From: G039029935 sp039029935
Lineage (GTDB): Bacteria; Chloroflexota; Anaerolineae; Caldilineales; Caldilineaceae
Length of the DNA: 5,945 nt
NCBI GenBank assembly: GCA_039029935.1
Contig: JBCCFC010000884.1
Coordinates: forward strand, 1 to 5,945
Reading direction: 5' to 3'
Within the stretch, counting starts at the first letter, position 1. Each line of letters opens with the position of its first letter. Positions 1 through 5,875 of this stretch are shown in pieces. The notes under the pieces are model-generated. The model worked only from the letters and a program-made list of their open reading frames with translations. It did no database searches and was not told the origin of the DNA. Made by a program: the position numbers and the translations under genes.

Positions 1-7
1 AATCGTT

Positions 8-33
8 CCCGCCCTTTTCTATTGGACCACTCT
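8..33 (-). repeat. Left copy of a 26-bp imperfect inverted repeat, transposon-end-like
   Basis: Read on the minus strand this begins AGAGTGGTCCAA and continues into an A-rich then G-rich stretch. The first 12 bases match perfectly, and 22 of 26 bases match overall, the segment at 5850-5875 read on the plus strand. Similarity extends outward toward the contig end and stops abruptly inward, so the repeated element probably lies outside the window. An end starting TGG and rich in A then G is reminiscent of IS3-like termini, but no transposase is present and the family is not identified. Confidence 0.55.
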
Positions 34-71
34 CCGTGTCTCGATCCTATCTCTACACCAGAGTAATCTTC

Positions 72-3000
72 TTATTTTAGTAGCAGTGGCAAGAACACTC
101 GATTAACTTGGTCTGTGCCACTGACACCGTTGGTGTTGACCAAACCGCCAACCAAATCGACCATCACGTCGTGCCCCCCAGTCGTGCCTGCTGACCCATT
201 GACCAGTGTGATTTGTGTGTCGCTACTGGCAACTACATCGTCAAGTAGGTGCAGTTCGACCGTTGCCATCACTCCATCGCTCATGGCTTTGAGTGGCAGA
301 CTCAATCCGTAGACAGCGATGTCAACTTGGTTGGTGTCAGCATTGAACTGTGCAAACTGCGTCAGTTGGTTGCTCACATTAAAGCGCACGGCGTCGGGCA
401 ACCCATTGCCATCAGCGTCCGTCTCGTCAAAGCGGAACTGGCTGTTGTCAAAGTCGAGACTGAACCCGATGGCACCGATGTCGCTGCCTCGGCTGGTCAG
501 GTGAACTGGTACGGTGACAGTGCGTCCTTGGATGGCTGCGTTCTCAGCACTCAAGGTGGCGGGTGCAACGCTGGCGGCTCGTGCAACAGGCGTTGTACAT
601 GCGTTGTCGCCAAAGAAGACGAGGACGGTACAGGCGATGTCGGCAAAGCTCACGGTTTGTGTGGCGTTGGCGTCACAGCCCAGCGGTGAACCTGCATAAC
701 CAGATTGGTAGATTTCCCACCAGCGGGTGTCGCTGTCCCCATCAAAGAGTTCTAGGACGATGGCAACCACATCGGCAATACCCGTGTTGCCCGAACTGTT
801 ACAGTCACCACGTGGGTTGTTGGCAACGATGGCAACCTCAACACTGGCTGTGTCAGTCAATGCACCATTGGGTGAACCCGCCGTATTGTTGTCGGTGATT
901 TCATAGGTGAAGGTGTCTGTACCATTGAATGTAGGGTCGGTTGATGTGTAGGCGATGTAATCAACTTGATTCGTGGTTGTGCCATGTGTGCCATTGGTGA
1001 CAGAGTTGACTGTCAGTGAATCAAGTTGATCCTCATCGGTGTCATTGCTGTTGACAACAATCCACTTCTCAATCCCGCCGATAGCGATGATGGGTGCGTT
1101 GATGGGGTCAGCGGGGTCATTGACAGCAACAGGTGCGTCGTTGATGTCGTTGACGAGAATGGTGAACCCGATGTCCACACTTGAGTCTCCATGGTCTGTC
1201 GAGCGTACTGTGATGGCATAGCTGGCCTTGACTTCATGGTTGAAGATGGCGGCGGTTGACACGAGATCATCGTTGACCGTGAAGGCACTGACATCGCCAC
1301 CCACAATCGTATAGTTGTGGAAGTCAGCCAAGTCTTCATCTGTTGTTGTCAACGTGCCTACGGGTGTACCGACCGGTTGATTTTCATCAATAGCAGCACT
1401 GCTCAGGCTAATGTTGGTGGGTGCTTCGTTGACATCGCTAATCGTGATGGTGAAGGCTTTCTCAAAGGTCTTGCCCCGTCCATCATCAGTGGTGATGCTA
1501 ATGGTGTAGCTGCTCTTGACTTCATAGTCAAAGATAGCAGCGGTTTCCAGCAGGGTGTCGGCAATGGTGAATGCGCTCACGTCGCCACCTGTCAGGCGAT
1601 AGGTGTGTAGGTCCGTCACGTCTTCATCTGTTGTATTCAGCGTGCCTACGGCTGTACCGACAGGTTGATTTTCATCAATAGCTGCGTTGCTCAGATCAAT
1701 GTTGGTGGGTGCTTCGTTGACATCACTGATGGTGATGGTGAAGGCTTTCTCAAAGGTCTTGCCATGACCATCATCGGTGGTGATGCTAATGGTGTAGCTG
1801 TTCTTGGCTTCGTAGTCAAAGAGGGCAGCGGTTTCCAGTGCTGTGCCGTTGATGGAGAAGGCACTTACATCGCCACCCGTCAGGCTATAGGTATGCACAT
1901 CCTGCGAATTGACATCAACCGAACTGAGGCTACCAATCACTGTGCCAACAGGCTCGTTTTCGTTGACGGCTGTGCCACTCAAGCTACCGTCAATAAAAAT
2001 GTCTGTGGGTGCTTGGTTAAAGGAGAGTGGGATGGTTGCGCCCGTGGCTGTGCCAGTAATATCGCGACCACTTGCATTCGAGAACGATGGTGCTGGGTTG
2101 CTTGAGAAGTCAATGACCGTATTCAGGAAGGAGCCATCGGTCACGACACAACCATCATCGACGATGAATTCGAGATTGATGATGATGCCATCGCTTAACG
2201 AAACAGGGGGCGAGAGTGGGTAGTAGAGGGCGATGTCCAATTCACCATCAACATCCGCTGTATTGTGTACGCTCACGACCTGGAAGCCTGCGGGTGTGTT
2301 CTGCACAGCGTCAAAGAGGCCATCATTATCCGTGTCTGTTTCGTTAAAGACCAGACAGGATTGGTCATAGTTAATTGAGAACCCGGTGGATGGCATGTTG
2401 TGGCCGTTGGTCGCCAGGCTGATGGGAACCGTGAAGGTCAAGCCATCAGAGACATTGATGATGCTGTCGGGGATGGCAAGACGTGGTTTGTCCACAAATT
2501 GAAGTTGACGAACAACGCCGTTGTTACTCCCTGCGATGACCAGGTTGCCCAGATTGTCTACGGTCAACGCCGTTATCTTATCCATTTGTGCGTTGAGGGC
2601 GGGACCATTATCCCCGCTATAGCCTTTTGTACCATTCCCAGCGACGGTTGTGATTATGCCTGTGGCGGCATCCACCTTGCGAATGCGGAAGTTTGCCATG
2701 TCCGCAATCAAGAGGTTGCCGTGGGTATCATAGACCACACTGCTTGGTTCCATAAATTGTGCATCCAGTGCAGAGCCACCATCTCCCGCAACGCCCTGAA
2801 CACCTGTGCCTGCAATGGTATTGATATTCCCCGTAGTTGGGTCCACGCGGCGAATCCGGCGATTCTCCACATCCGCAAAGACCAATGCATCGCTGCTGTC
2901 GATGGTCAATGTAAAGAAGATGTTACCAATTTGTGCGTTCTGGGCAGGACCGCCATCGCCGCTATAGCCTGCAACCCCCGTACCGACGGCTGTGGTAATA

Positions 3001-3629
3001 ATGCCCGTTGTCGCATCCACCTTGCGAATTCGACCACCCGATTCAGCAATAAAGAGATTCCCCTGGCTATCCACAGCGATACCTCTGGGTGCGGACAAAT
3101 CCGCCTCAGTAGCGAGACCTCCATCACCGTTATGACCATTGTTGCCAGTACCAGCGACTGTGGTAATGATGCCTGTCACGGCATCCACCCGACGAATTCG
3201 ATGGTTCCCAGCATCACTAATCAAGAGATTGCCATTGCCATCAACCGTCAAATACATGGGTGTATTGAGATTGGCGACTGTCGCAGGTTCCCCATCGCCC
3301 AACGTTGAGACCATCAGGGGTACACCAGCAAATGTTGTGATGATGCCTGTGTTGACATCAATCTTACGAATAATCGCATTGATTGAGTCTGCAACAAAAA
3401 TATTGCCATTGGCATCCACTTCAACATCGAATGGCAAAAAGAATTGTGCATCGGTCGCCGGACCATTGTCGCCCGCATATCCGATGACCCCTGTGCCAGC
3501 AATCGTGGTGATGTCACCGATTGCTGCCGACGCCGTGCCAAACCCAAATATAGCAACCGTGACTGTTAAGAGCAGTGCCAGCGTGCTCACGAAACGTCGC
3601 TGGTCGTTTTTTGCAATGTTATTAAACAT
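72..3629 (-). CDS. Exported multimodular surface protein: NHL propeller, cohesin-like, cadherin-like and dockerin-like modules
   Basis: Predicted 1185-residue extracellular protein, probably a surface adhesin or scaffold; no enzymatic motif is recognised. Modules in order: signal peptide 1-35 (hydrophobic core 15-31, likely cleavage after A-S-A at 33-35); six NHL repeats about 38-378, a full six-bladed propeller; cohesin-like module 382-535; three cadherin-like repeats 540-830 with DENQP, TDED, DYE and DVNEAP calcium-type motifs; an Ig/cadherin-like module 833-936; a dockerin-like segment 940-1011; a second cohesin-like module 1016-1168; and a tail ending NRVFLPLLLK. Both cohesin-like modules carry a DxDx(D/N)G loop (432-440 and 1071-1079) inside the shared pattern F(N/D)ETD..GL.DAV. 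The frame could be opened 15 bases further upstream at a TTG, but GGAGAAGGA lies over that TTG and five bases before the ATG at 3629, so I choose the ATG. Domain types are confident; ligand, partner and role are unknown. Confidence 0.93.
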   Translation of the reverse strand: MFNNIAKNDQRRFVSTLALLLTVTVAIFGFGTASAAIGDITTIAGTGVIGYAGDNGPATDAQFFLPFDVEVDANGNIFVADSINAIIRKIDVNTGIITTFAGVPLMVSTLGDGEPATVANLNTPMYLTVDGNGNLLISDAGNHRIRRVDAVTGIITTVAGTGNNGHNGDGGLATEADLSAPRGIAVDSQGNLFIAESGGRIRKVDATTGIITTAVGTGVAGYSGDGGPAQNAQIGNIFFTLTIDSSDALVFADVENRRIRRVDPTTGNINTIAGTGVQGVAGDGGSALDAQFMEPSSVVYDTHGNLLIADMANFRIRKVDAATGIITTVAGNGTKGYSGDNGPALNAQMDKITALTVDNLGNLVIAGSNNGVVRQLQFVDKPRLAIPDSIINVSDGLTFTVPISLATNGHNMPSTGFSINYDQSCLVFNETDTDNDGLFDAVQNTPAGFQVVSVHNTADVDGELDIALYYPLSPPVSLSDGIIINLEFIVDDGCVVTDGSFLNTVIDFSSNPAPSFSNASGRDITGTATGATIPLSFNQAPTDIFIDGSLSGTAVNENEPVGTVIGSLSSVDVNSQDVHTYSLTGGDVSAFSINGTALETAALFDYEAKNSYTISITTDDGHGKTFEKAFTITISDVNEAPTNIDLSNAAIDENQPVGTAVGTLNTTDEDVTDLHTYRLTGGDVSAFTIADTLLETAAIFDYEVKSSYTISITTDDGRGKTFEKAFTITISDVNEAPTNISLSSAAIDENQPVGTPVGTLTTTDEDLADFHNYTIVGGDVSAFTVNDDLVSTAAIFNHEVKASYAITVRSTDHGDSSVDIGFTILVNDINDAPVAVNDPADPINAPIIAIGGIEKWIVVNSNDTDEDQLDSLTVNSVTNGTHGTTTNQVDYIAYTSTDPTFNGTDTFTYEITDNNTAGSPNGALTDTASVEVAIVANNPRGDCNSSGNTGIADVVAIVLELFDGDSDTRWWEIYQSGYAGSPLGCDANATQTVSFADIACTVLVFFGDNACTTPVARAASVAPATLSAENAAIQGRTVTVPVHLTSRGSDIGAIGFSLDFDNSQFRFDETDADGNGLPDAVRFNVSNQLTQFAQFNADTNQVDIAVYGLSLPLKAMSDGVMATVELHLLDDVVASSDTQITLVNGSAGTTGGHDVMVDLVGGLVNTNGVSGTDQVNRVFLPLLLK
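75..110 (-). other. C-terminal tail with FLPLLLK ending, possible sorting signal
   Basis: Codes for the last 12 residues (1174-1185), ending in N-R-V-F-L-P-L-L-L-K directly before the TAA stop. It follows a Gly/Asn/Thr-containing linker after the last cohesin-like module. A short end of basic residue, aromatic, Leu-Pro and aliphatics is, from memory, common in exported Chloroflexota proteins. It lacks the LPxTG plus transmembrane helix of sortase substrates and the PEP-CTERM pattern. A sorting or anchoring role is inferred only. Confidence 0.45.
126..584 (-). other. Second cohesin-like module (residues 1016-1168)
   Basis: Beta-rich segment that begins with a 'valuable-protein' style strand pattern (GRTVTVPVHLTSRG), followed by IGAIGFSLDFD, the typical cohesin / carbohydrate-module fold signature. 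It contains the calcium-loop-like DADGNGLPD (1071-1079) and closes with MSDGVMATVELHLLD. The same order of elements occurs in residues 382-535, so the two modules are paralogous. It lies after the dockerin-like segment, which is an unusual position. Confidence 0.7.
597..812 (-). other. Dockerin-like segment with two calcium loops (residues 940-1011)
   Basis: Two 12-residue EF-hand-like loops are visible. Loop one starts at D942 with N944, S946 and D953 as the other ligand positions. Loop two starts at D986 with N988, T990 and D997. Each loop is followed by a helix-like stretch (VVAIVLELF and IACTVLVFF). The loops are 44 residues apart, longer than the roughly 30 usual in type I dockerins, owing to an insert containing a Trp-Trp pair. 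Cysteines 943, 985, 1000 and 1011 may form disulfides. The loops have lost some acidic ligands (S946, T990), so calcium binding may be weak. Confidence 0.7.
822..1133 (-). other. Ig/cadherin-like module of the tandem surface-adhesin type (residues 833-936)
   Basis: Starts with PVAVNDPADPI and contains the family-like pattern SNDTDEDQLDSLTV, then THGTTTN, YTST..FNGTDTFTYEITD and a closing TASVEVAIVAN. This order matches the bacterial Ig/cadherin-like modules found in repeated arrays in large adhesins (VCBS/Big_9-like). Only one copy is present here. It links the cadherin repeats to the dockerin-like segment. Confidence 0.7.
1140..2012 (-). repeat. Three tandem cadherin-like repeats, 288-bp period (residues 540-830)
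   Basis: The repeats are in register at 96 residues: TFEKAF at 625-630 recurs at 721-726, and the aligned position in repeat three is 817-822. Calcium-type motifs are NENEP or DENQP near each start, TDED, (D/N)(Y/H)E in the middle and DVNEAP or DINDAP at the boundary. Repeat three is the most diverged. Repeat two matches repeat three in its first part and repeat one in its second part, down to near-identical DNA. Repeat one has about four extra residues near its start. Confidence 0.85.
2025..2486 (-). other. First cohesin-like module (residues 382-535)
   Basis: Begins with a beta-strand pattern (LTFTVPISLATNGH) followed by STGFSINYDQSCLVF, then the calcium-loop-like DTDNDGLFD at 432-440 and SLSDGIIINLEFIVDD. 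It aligns by eye with residues 1016-1168 throughout. It lies directly after the propeller. Cysteines 425 and 494 could form a disulfide that the second copy lacks. Confidence 0.7.
2496..3518 (-). repeat. Six NHL repeats forming a beta-propeller (residues about 38-378)
   Basis: Six copies of a 53-57 residue unit. The unit reads approximately: GIITT.AGTG, GDGGPA..AQ, a strand ending in VD, GNL.IAD, N.RIRKVD. Starts fall near residues 38, 95, 154, 209, 266 and 324. Six units suffice for a closed six-bladed propeller of the NHL/Vgb type, which usually binds protein, carbohydrate or RNA partners. The last unit is worn at its end (GVVRQLQF instead of RIRKVD). Repeats two and four have shortened or altered GDGG motifs. 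Confidence 0.9.
3525..3629 (-). other. Sec-type signal peptide (residues 1-35)
   Basis: Positively charged start with K7, R11 and R12, then an uninterrupted hydrophobic stretch of about 17 residues from 15 to 31, and a small-residue cleavage motif at A33-S34-A35 just before the first propeller strand. There is no lipobox cysteine, so it is predicted to be cut by signal peptidase I rather than lipidated. There is no twin-arginine consensus; R11-R12 lacks the following FLK pattern. Confidence 0.85.
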
Positions 3630-3633
3630 AAAA

Positions 3634-3642
3634 TCCTTCTCC
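3634..3642 (-). promoter_or_regulatory. Ribosome binding site of the surface-protein gene
   Basis: Minus-strand GGAGAAGGA lies four bases upstream of the ATG at 3629. It overlaps the in-frame TTG at 3642-3644, so it decides the start codon in favour of ATG. The same GGAGAAGG core precedes the other gene in the window. Confidence 0.85.
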
Positions 3643-3698
3643 AAAGTTTTGTTCTTGATTGATTTTCTTGAAACGTAATCAGTCGTGTTTCTTTGGAT

Positions 3699-3704
3699 AG
3701 GATA
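3699..3704 (-). promoter_or_regulatory. Possible -10 element of the surface-protein gene
   Basis: Minus-strand TATCCT matches TATAAT at four of six positions and lies about 20 bases downstream of the TTAA repeat array. No good -35 hexamer is placed at the usual distance (TTAAGA at 3725-3730 region is 19-20 bases away), which would fit an activator-dependent promoter. The predicted leader would be about 65 bases. Weak evidence. Confidence 0.35.
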
Positions 3705-3724
3705 GCGTTTTTTGGGAGAGCGAT

Positions 3725-3762
3725 CTTAAGAATGAGATTAACGAAGATTAAATGAAGATTAA
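3725..3762 (-). promoter_or_regulatory. Phased TTAA direct repeats, candidate response-regulator binding array
   Basis: On the minus strand TTAATC occurs three times, at 3757-3762, 3746-3751 and 3736-3741, that is 11 then 10 bases apart. A fourth TTAA at 3726-3729 follows after 12 bases. Two units share the ten bases TTTAATCTTC or nearly so. Direct repeats of one helical turn are the usual binding layout of OmpR/PhoB-family response regulators; the core resembles cyanobacterial and Gram-positive Pho boxes. The regulator is not in the window, so its identity is inferred only by analogy. Confidence 0.5.
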
Positions 3763-3805
3763 AATTAGGTTTGGCACAGAGCCTTTGCAATAGATGTAGG
3801 TGAAC

Positions 3806-5716
3806 TCAGTCCATCGGTTCCCAAACAACCCGCTCCACACCAACACCAACAACGGCAAATGACCGCAACTTCAAATCCGCGCCATGTTCTTCATAGAGAA
3901 CGCGTTGATAATGGGCAAGCTGTGTTTTGGCTTGGGCAATTTCTGTCTGTATGGCAGGAATCTCCAAAAGTTCAGAACGACTTTTGCCCTTGACATCTGC
4001 ACCCGATAAGGGCGTTGACTTCTTCTTGCCTTTTTTTGAGTTCTCTGGTTCTTCTGATGCTTCCACAATTTTGTTCAAGGACAACTGTTTAAATTCAAAG
4101 AGCAAATTATAAAGCCCGGTCTTGCGGCTATTGGGACGCAGGAGCAGAATCAAGTCGCCATAGCGTCGATTCAACTCTGGCTCAGAATGAAGAATATAGA
4201 GCGGGTGGTAGTAGAGCATGGCGATAAAGATGCTTTTGAGCGTCAATTCCTTAAACTCTGGATAGTCACGGTTGCTATAGACCGCCATGTGATTGGCCTC
4301 GATAAAGTCACAGAGTGGTGCAATTTCGCCTTTATGGAAAAGTTTTTCTGTCGCCAATTCCGCCTGTTTCAGGGTTTGCCCCTTGGGGAAGGCCATTGCG
4401 ACAATGCGTTCGGCATAGGTTCTCTGCATGACTAGGTTGGGGATGGTCAACACAATTTGTGCGGCTGCGTCTCGACCATTGATTGTCAACGCCCCTAAAT
4501 AACAAAGCAATGAGGCCAACCGATGTTGACGCATGTCGTCCTGTAACAATTCCTCCGCACCAAACTCCGTCCCGATTTCGTGAACACTGACCTCATTCTC
4601 ACCATTCAAGGCATCAACCAACAACTCGCGACCACTGCTATACTGTGCAATATATTTGAGTTTACCTCGATCCGCTTTTAGATTGCGGTCTAACATCTGC
4701 TCCGGATAGTTGCCTGTCCGTTGTAGGTGACGCAAAAAGTAGAAGACCATCGTCGGGTTATAGAGCCTTGCCCCCGCTGAGGAGGCTTTTTCAGGCGGCG
4801 AAACTTCTGTGGTAAACCATGATCCATCGTAATAAGTGCGCATCATGTCCAAGGCTTCGGTATGTTTGTGGATGCGTTCTGCTTCGGATAAAGATTGGAG
4901 TCGTCTTGCCTCAGCAATGGTATCCGTCAGCATGGCAGACACCTCATGTTCCCAAAATCCACAGAGGTCATTGAATCCTTCAAACCAATAGACGTCATCA
5001 AAGACATTGGCCCCGCTGGTGACATCATTCATCACGATGGGCGATACACCAGTGGCAAACACGCGGTCAAGCCCATCCCCTGACCCCAGACTTTTGAGAT
5101 TTTTAAAAAAGGTTTTGAACATGCCCTCACCTGTCACCAAGGTTTCATACCGTTTGGTCGTACTCTGTCCGTTGGTTCTTTGCTGCTGCACACTCATCAT
5201 CACTTCATTGGCAAAGTTGTCATACTCGTCGATAAAGAGATAGAGCTTATGTCCGGCCAAACTGACCGATGTCAACAACGACTCAAGCGAGGACAGGGCA
5301 TGGGTCCAGTTAATCTGGATGGGTCGAGTAAGCCACGACTCATAGGTGGCAACAAAGCGGTCAATGCGGTTGTTGACATGCAGATTCAAGTCGGTTTCAA
5401 TTTCGGTCATCGTGCCATGCGATTTAACCTTAGAGAAATCCCAACGCATCACCATATATTGATTATGCAAGGGTGTTGGCTGCTGTCCAATGGTTAAATG
5501 TCCAAAGAGCCGCTCAAACTCATCCGCCTTGGCGACATCGTAATAGTCCATCAGGAGTGATAGCCATAAGCTTTTGCCAAAACGACGTGGACGTAGGAAT
5601 AGCGGCTTTTTGCCCCACGTTTCTAGAGGCTGAATACAATGGGTTCGGTCAATATAGACATAATCGTCTTTGATAATCTCTGAAAACTCACTGATCGCAT
5701 ATGGAAATTTAATCAT
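3806..5716 (-). CDS. AAA-ATPase-like protein with C-terminal PD-(D/E)XK nuclease-type domain
   Basis: A 636-residue cytoplasmic protein of the AAA-ATPase_like / PDDEXK_9 (DUF1703-type) family; its biological role is not established, although such proteins are often present in many paralogous copies per genome. The family's modified Walker A is RPRRFGKS at 42-49, with Arg where the first glycycine of a P-loop normally stands, and Walker B is LYLFIDEYD at 158-166. Further family signatures are TGVSPIVMND (222-231) and YYDGSW (295-300), then LYNPTMVFYFL (318-328). The nuclease-type core is RYGD (D521) followed by EFK (E541, K543), so the catalytic triad appears intact. A Lys/Ser-rich, probably disordered insert of about 35 residues (553-586) separates EFK from the closing helix AKTQLAHYQRVLYEE, and is odd for the family. 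The ATG at 5716 has a strong GGAGAAGG six bases upstream or fewer. Full length, no frameshift. Confidence 0.92.
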   Translation of the reverse strand: MIKFPYAISEFSEIIKDDYVYIDRTHCIQPLETWGKKPLFLRPRRFGKSLWLSLLMDYYDVAKADEFERLFGHLTIGQQPTPLHNQYMVMRWDFSKVKSHGTMTEIETDLNLHVNNRIDRFVATYESWLTRPIQINWTHALSSLESLLTSVSLAGHKLYLFIDEYDNFANEVMMSVQQQRTNGQSTTKRYETLVTGEGMFKTFFKNLKSLGSGDGLDRVFATGVSPIVMNDVTSGANVFDDVYWFEGFNDLCGFWEHEVSAMLTDTIAEARRLQSLSEAERIHKHTEALDMMRTYYDGSWFTTEVSPPEKASSAGARLYNPTMVFYFLRHLQRTGNYPEQMLDRNLKADRGKLKYIAQYSSGRELLVDALNGENEVSVHEIGTEFGAEELLQDDMRQHRLASLLCYLGALTINGRDAAAQIVLTIPNLVMQRTYAERIVAMAFPKGQTLKQAELATEKLFHKGEIAPLCDFIEANHMAVYSNRDYPEFKELTLKSIFIAMLYYHPLYILHSEPELNRRYGDLILLLRPNSRKTGLYNLLFEFKQLSLNKIVEASEEPENSKKGKKKSTPLSGADVKGKSRSELLEIPAIQTEIAQAKTQLAHYQRVLYEEHGADLKLRSFAVVGVGVERVVWEPMD

Positions 5717-5718
5717 CG

Positions 5719-5726
5719 CCTTCTCC
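5719..5726 (-). promoter_or_regulatory. Ribosome binding site of the AAA-ATPase-like gene
   Basis: Minus-strand GGAGAAGG lies two bases upstream of the ATG at 5716, with its GGAG part six bases away, which is good spacing. It supports this start and matches the signal in front of the other gene. Confidence 0.85.
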
Positions 5727-5732
5727 GGTTAC

Positions 5733-5762
5733 AAGTTGCAGGTGGCAAGTTGCAGGTTGCAG
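5733..5762. repeat. Tandem heptamer repeat, about 4.3 units
   Basis: Plus-strand units are AAGTTGC, AGGTGGC, AAGTTGC, AGGTTGC and a partial AG. The two variants alternate. The array sits between the predicted transcription start and the ribosome binding site of the AAA-ATPase-like gene, so it would lie in its leader RNA. Short heptamer arrays of this kind are known as dispersed intergenic repeats in several bacterial phyla; copy number may vary by slippage. Confidence 0.8.
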
Positions 5763-5784
5763 ATATTGCCCTGTTCATCGTGTT

Positions 5785-5793
5785 ATTATAGCA
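5785..5793 (-). promoter_or_regulatory. Extended -10 promoter of the AAA-ATPase-like gene
   Basis: Minus-strand TGCTATAAT contains a perfect TATAAT at 5785-5790 preceded by the TG of an extended -10 element. The -35 position at 17-base spacing reads TCTTCA, a poor match, which is tolerated in extended -10 promoters. Transcription would start near 5778, giving a leader of roughly 60 bases that contains the heptamer repeat. Confidence 0.65.
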
Positions 5794-5800
5794 CAAATGG

Positions 5801-5826
5801 GCATTGTTGAAGAGTATCAACATGGC
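5801..5826. promoter_or_regulatory. Imperfect dyad over the -35 region, possible operator
   Basis: TGTTGA at 5805-5810 and TCAACA at 5817-5822 form a perfect six-base dyad around a six-base centre. Extending to ten-base arms keeps 8 of 10 pairs. It covers the -35 region of the predicted promoter, where a repressor would block polymerase. No regulator gene is visible; function is inferred from position. Confidence 0.35.
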
Positions 5827-5849
5827 GAATGATACGTATTCGGTGCGTT

Positions 5850-5875
5850 AGAGTGGTCCAAAATAAAATGGGGGG
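5850..5875 (+). repeat. Right copy of the 26-bp imperfect inverted repeat
   Basis: Starts AGAGTGGTCCAA and continues AATAAAATGG then a G run. It is the inverted counterpart of 8-33, with 22 of 26 bases matching and the mismatches at internal positions 13, 15, 20 and 23. The final bases lie in a homopolymer run of uncertain accuracy, so the true match length may differ. Confidence 0.55.

Noticed and set aside
34..71. Rho-independent terminator after the surface-protein gene
   Set aside because: Only a four-base CTCT/AGAG stem is visible on the minus strand, with no following T run.
1665..2105. A 146-codon plus-strand open frame
   Set aside because: Antisense to the cadherin repeats and repetitive itself; a similar frame occurs at 1317-1610 over the next repeat, showing it mirrors the coding repeat rather than being a gene.
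2400..3308. A 302-codon open frame on the plus strand
   Set aside because: It lies wholly antisense to the NHL-repeat region. Its openness follows from the repeated codon composition of that region, and its translation is Cys/His/Ile-rich with no recognisable domain or ribosome binding site.
3642..3644. TTG as start codon of the surface-protein gene
   Set aside because: The TTG overlaps the ribosome binding site GGAGAAGGA, which is correctly spaced for the ATG at 3627-3629, and the extra five residues add nothing to the signal peptide.
3763..3790. Terminator after the AAA-ATPase-like gene
   Set aside because: The only stem is GGC/GCC of three pairs around 3774-3784, without a T tract; the two genes could in part be transcribed together.
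5832..5839. Perfect palindrome ATACGTAT
   Set aside because: Eight bases only, no extension of the arms, and upstream of the predicted promoter; expected by chance at this frequency in AT-rich intergenic DNA.
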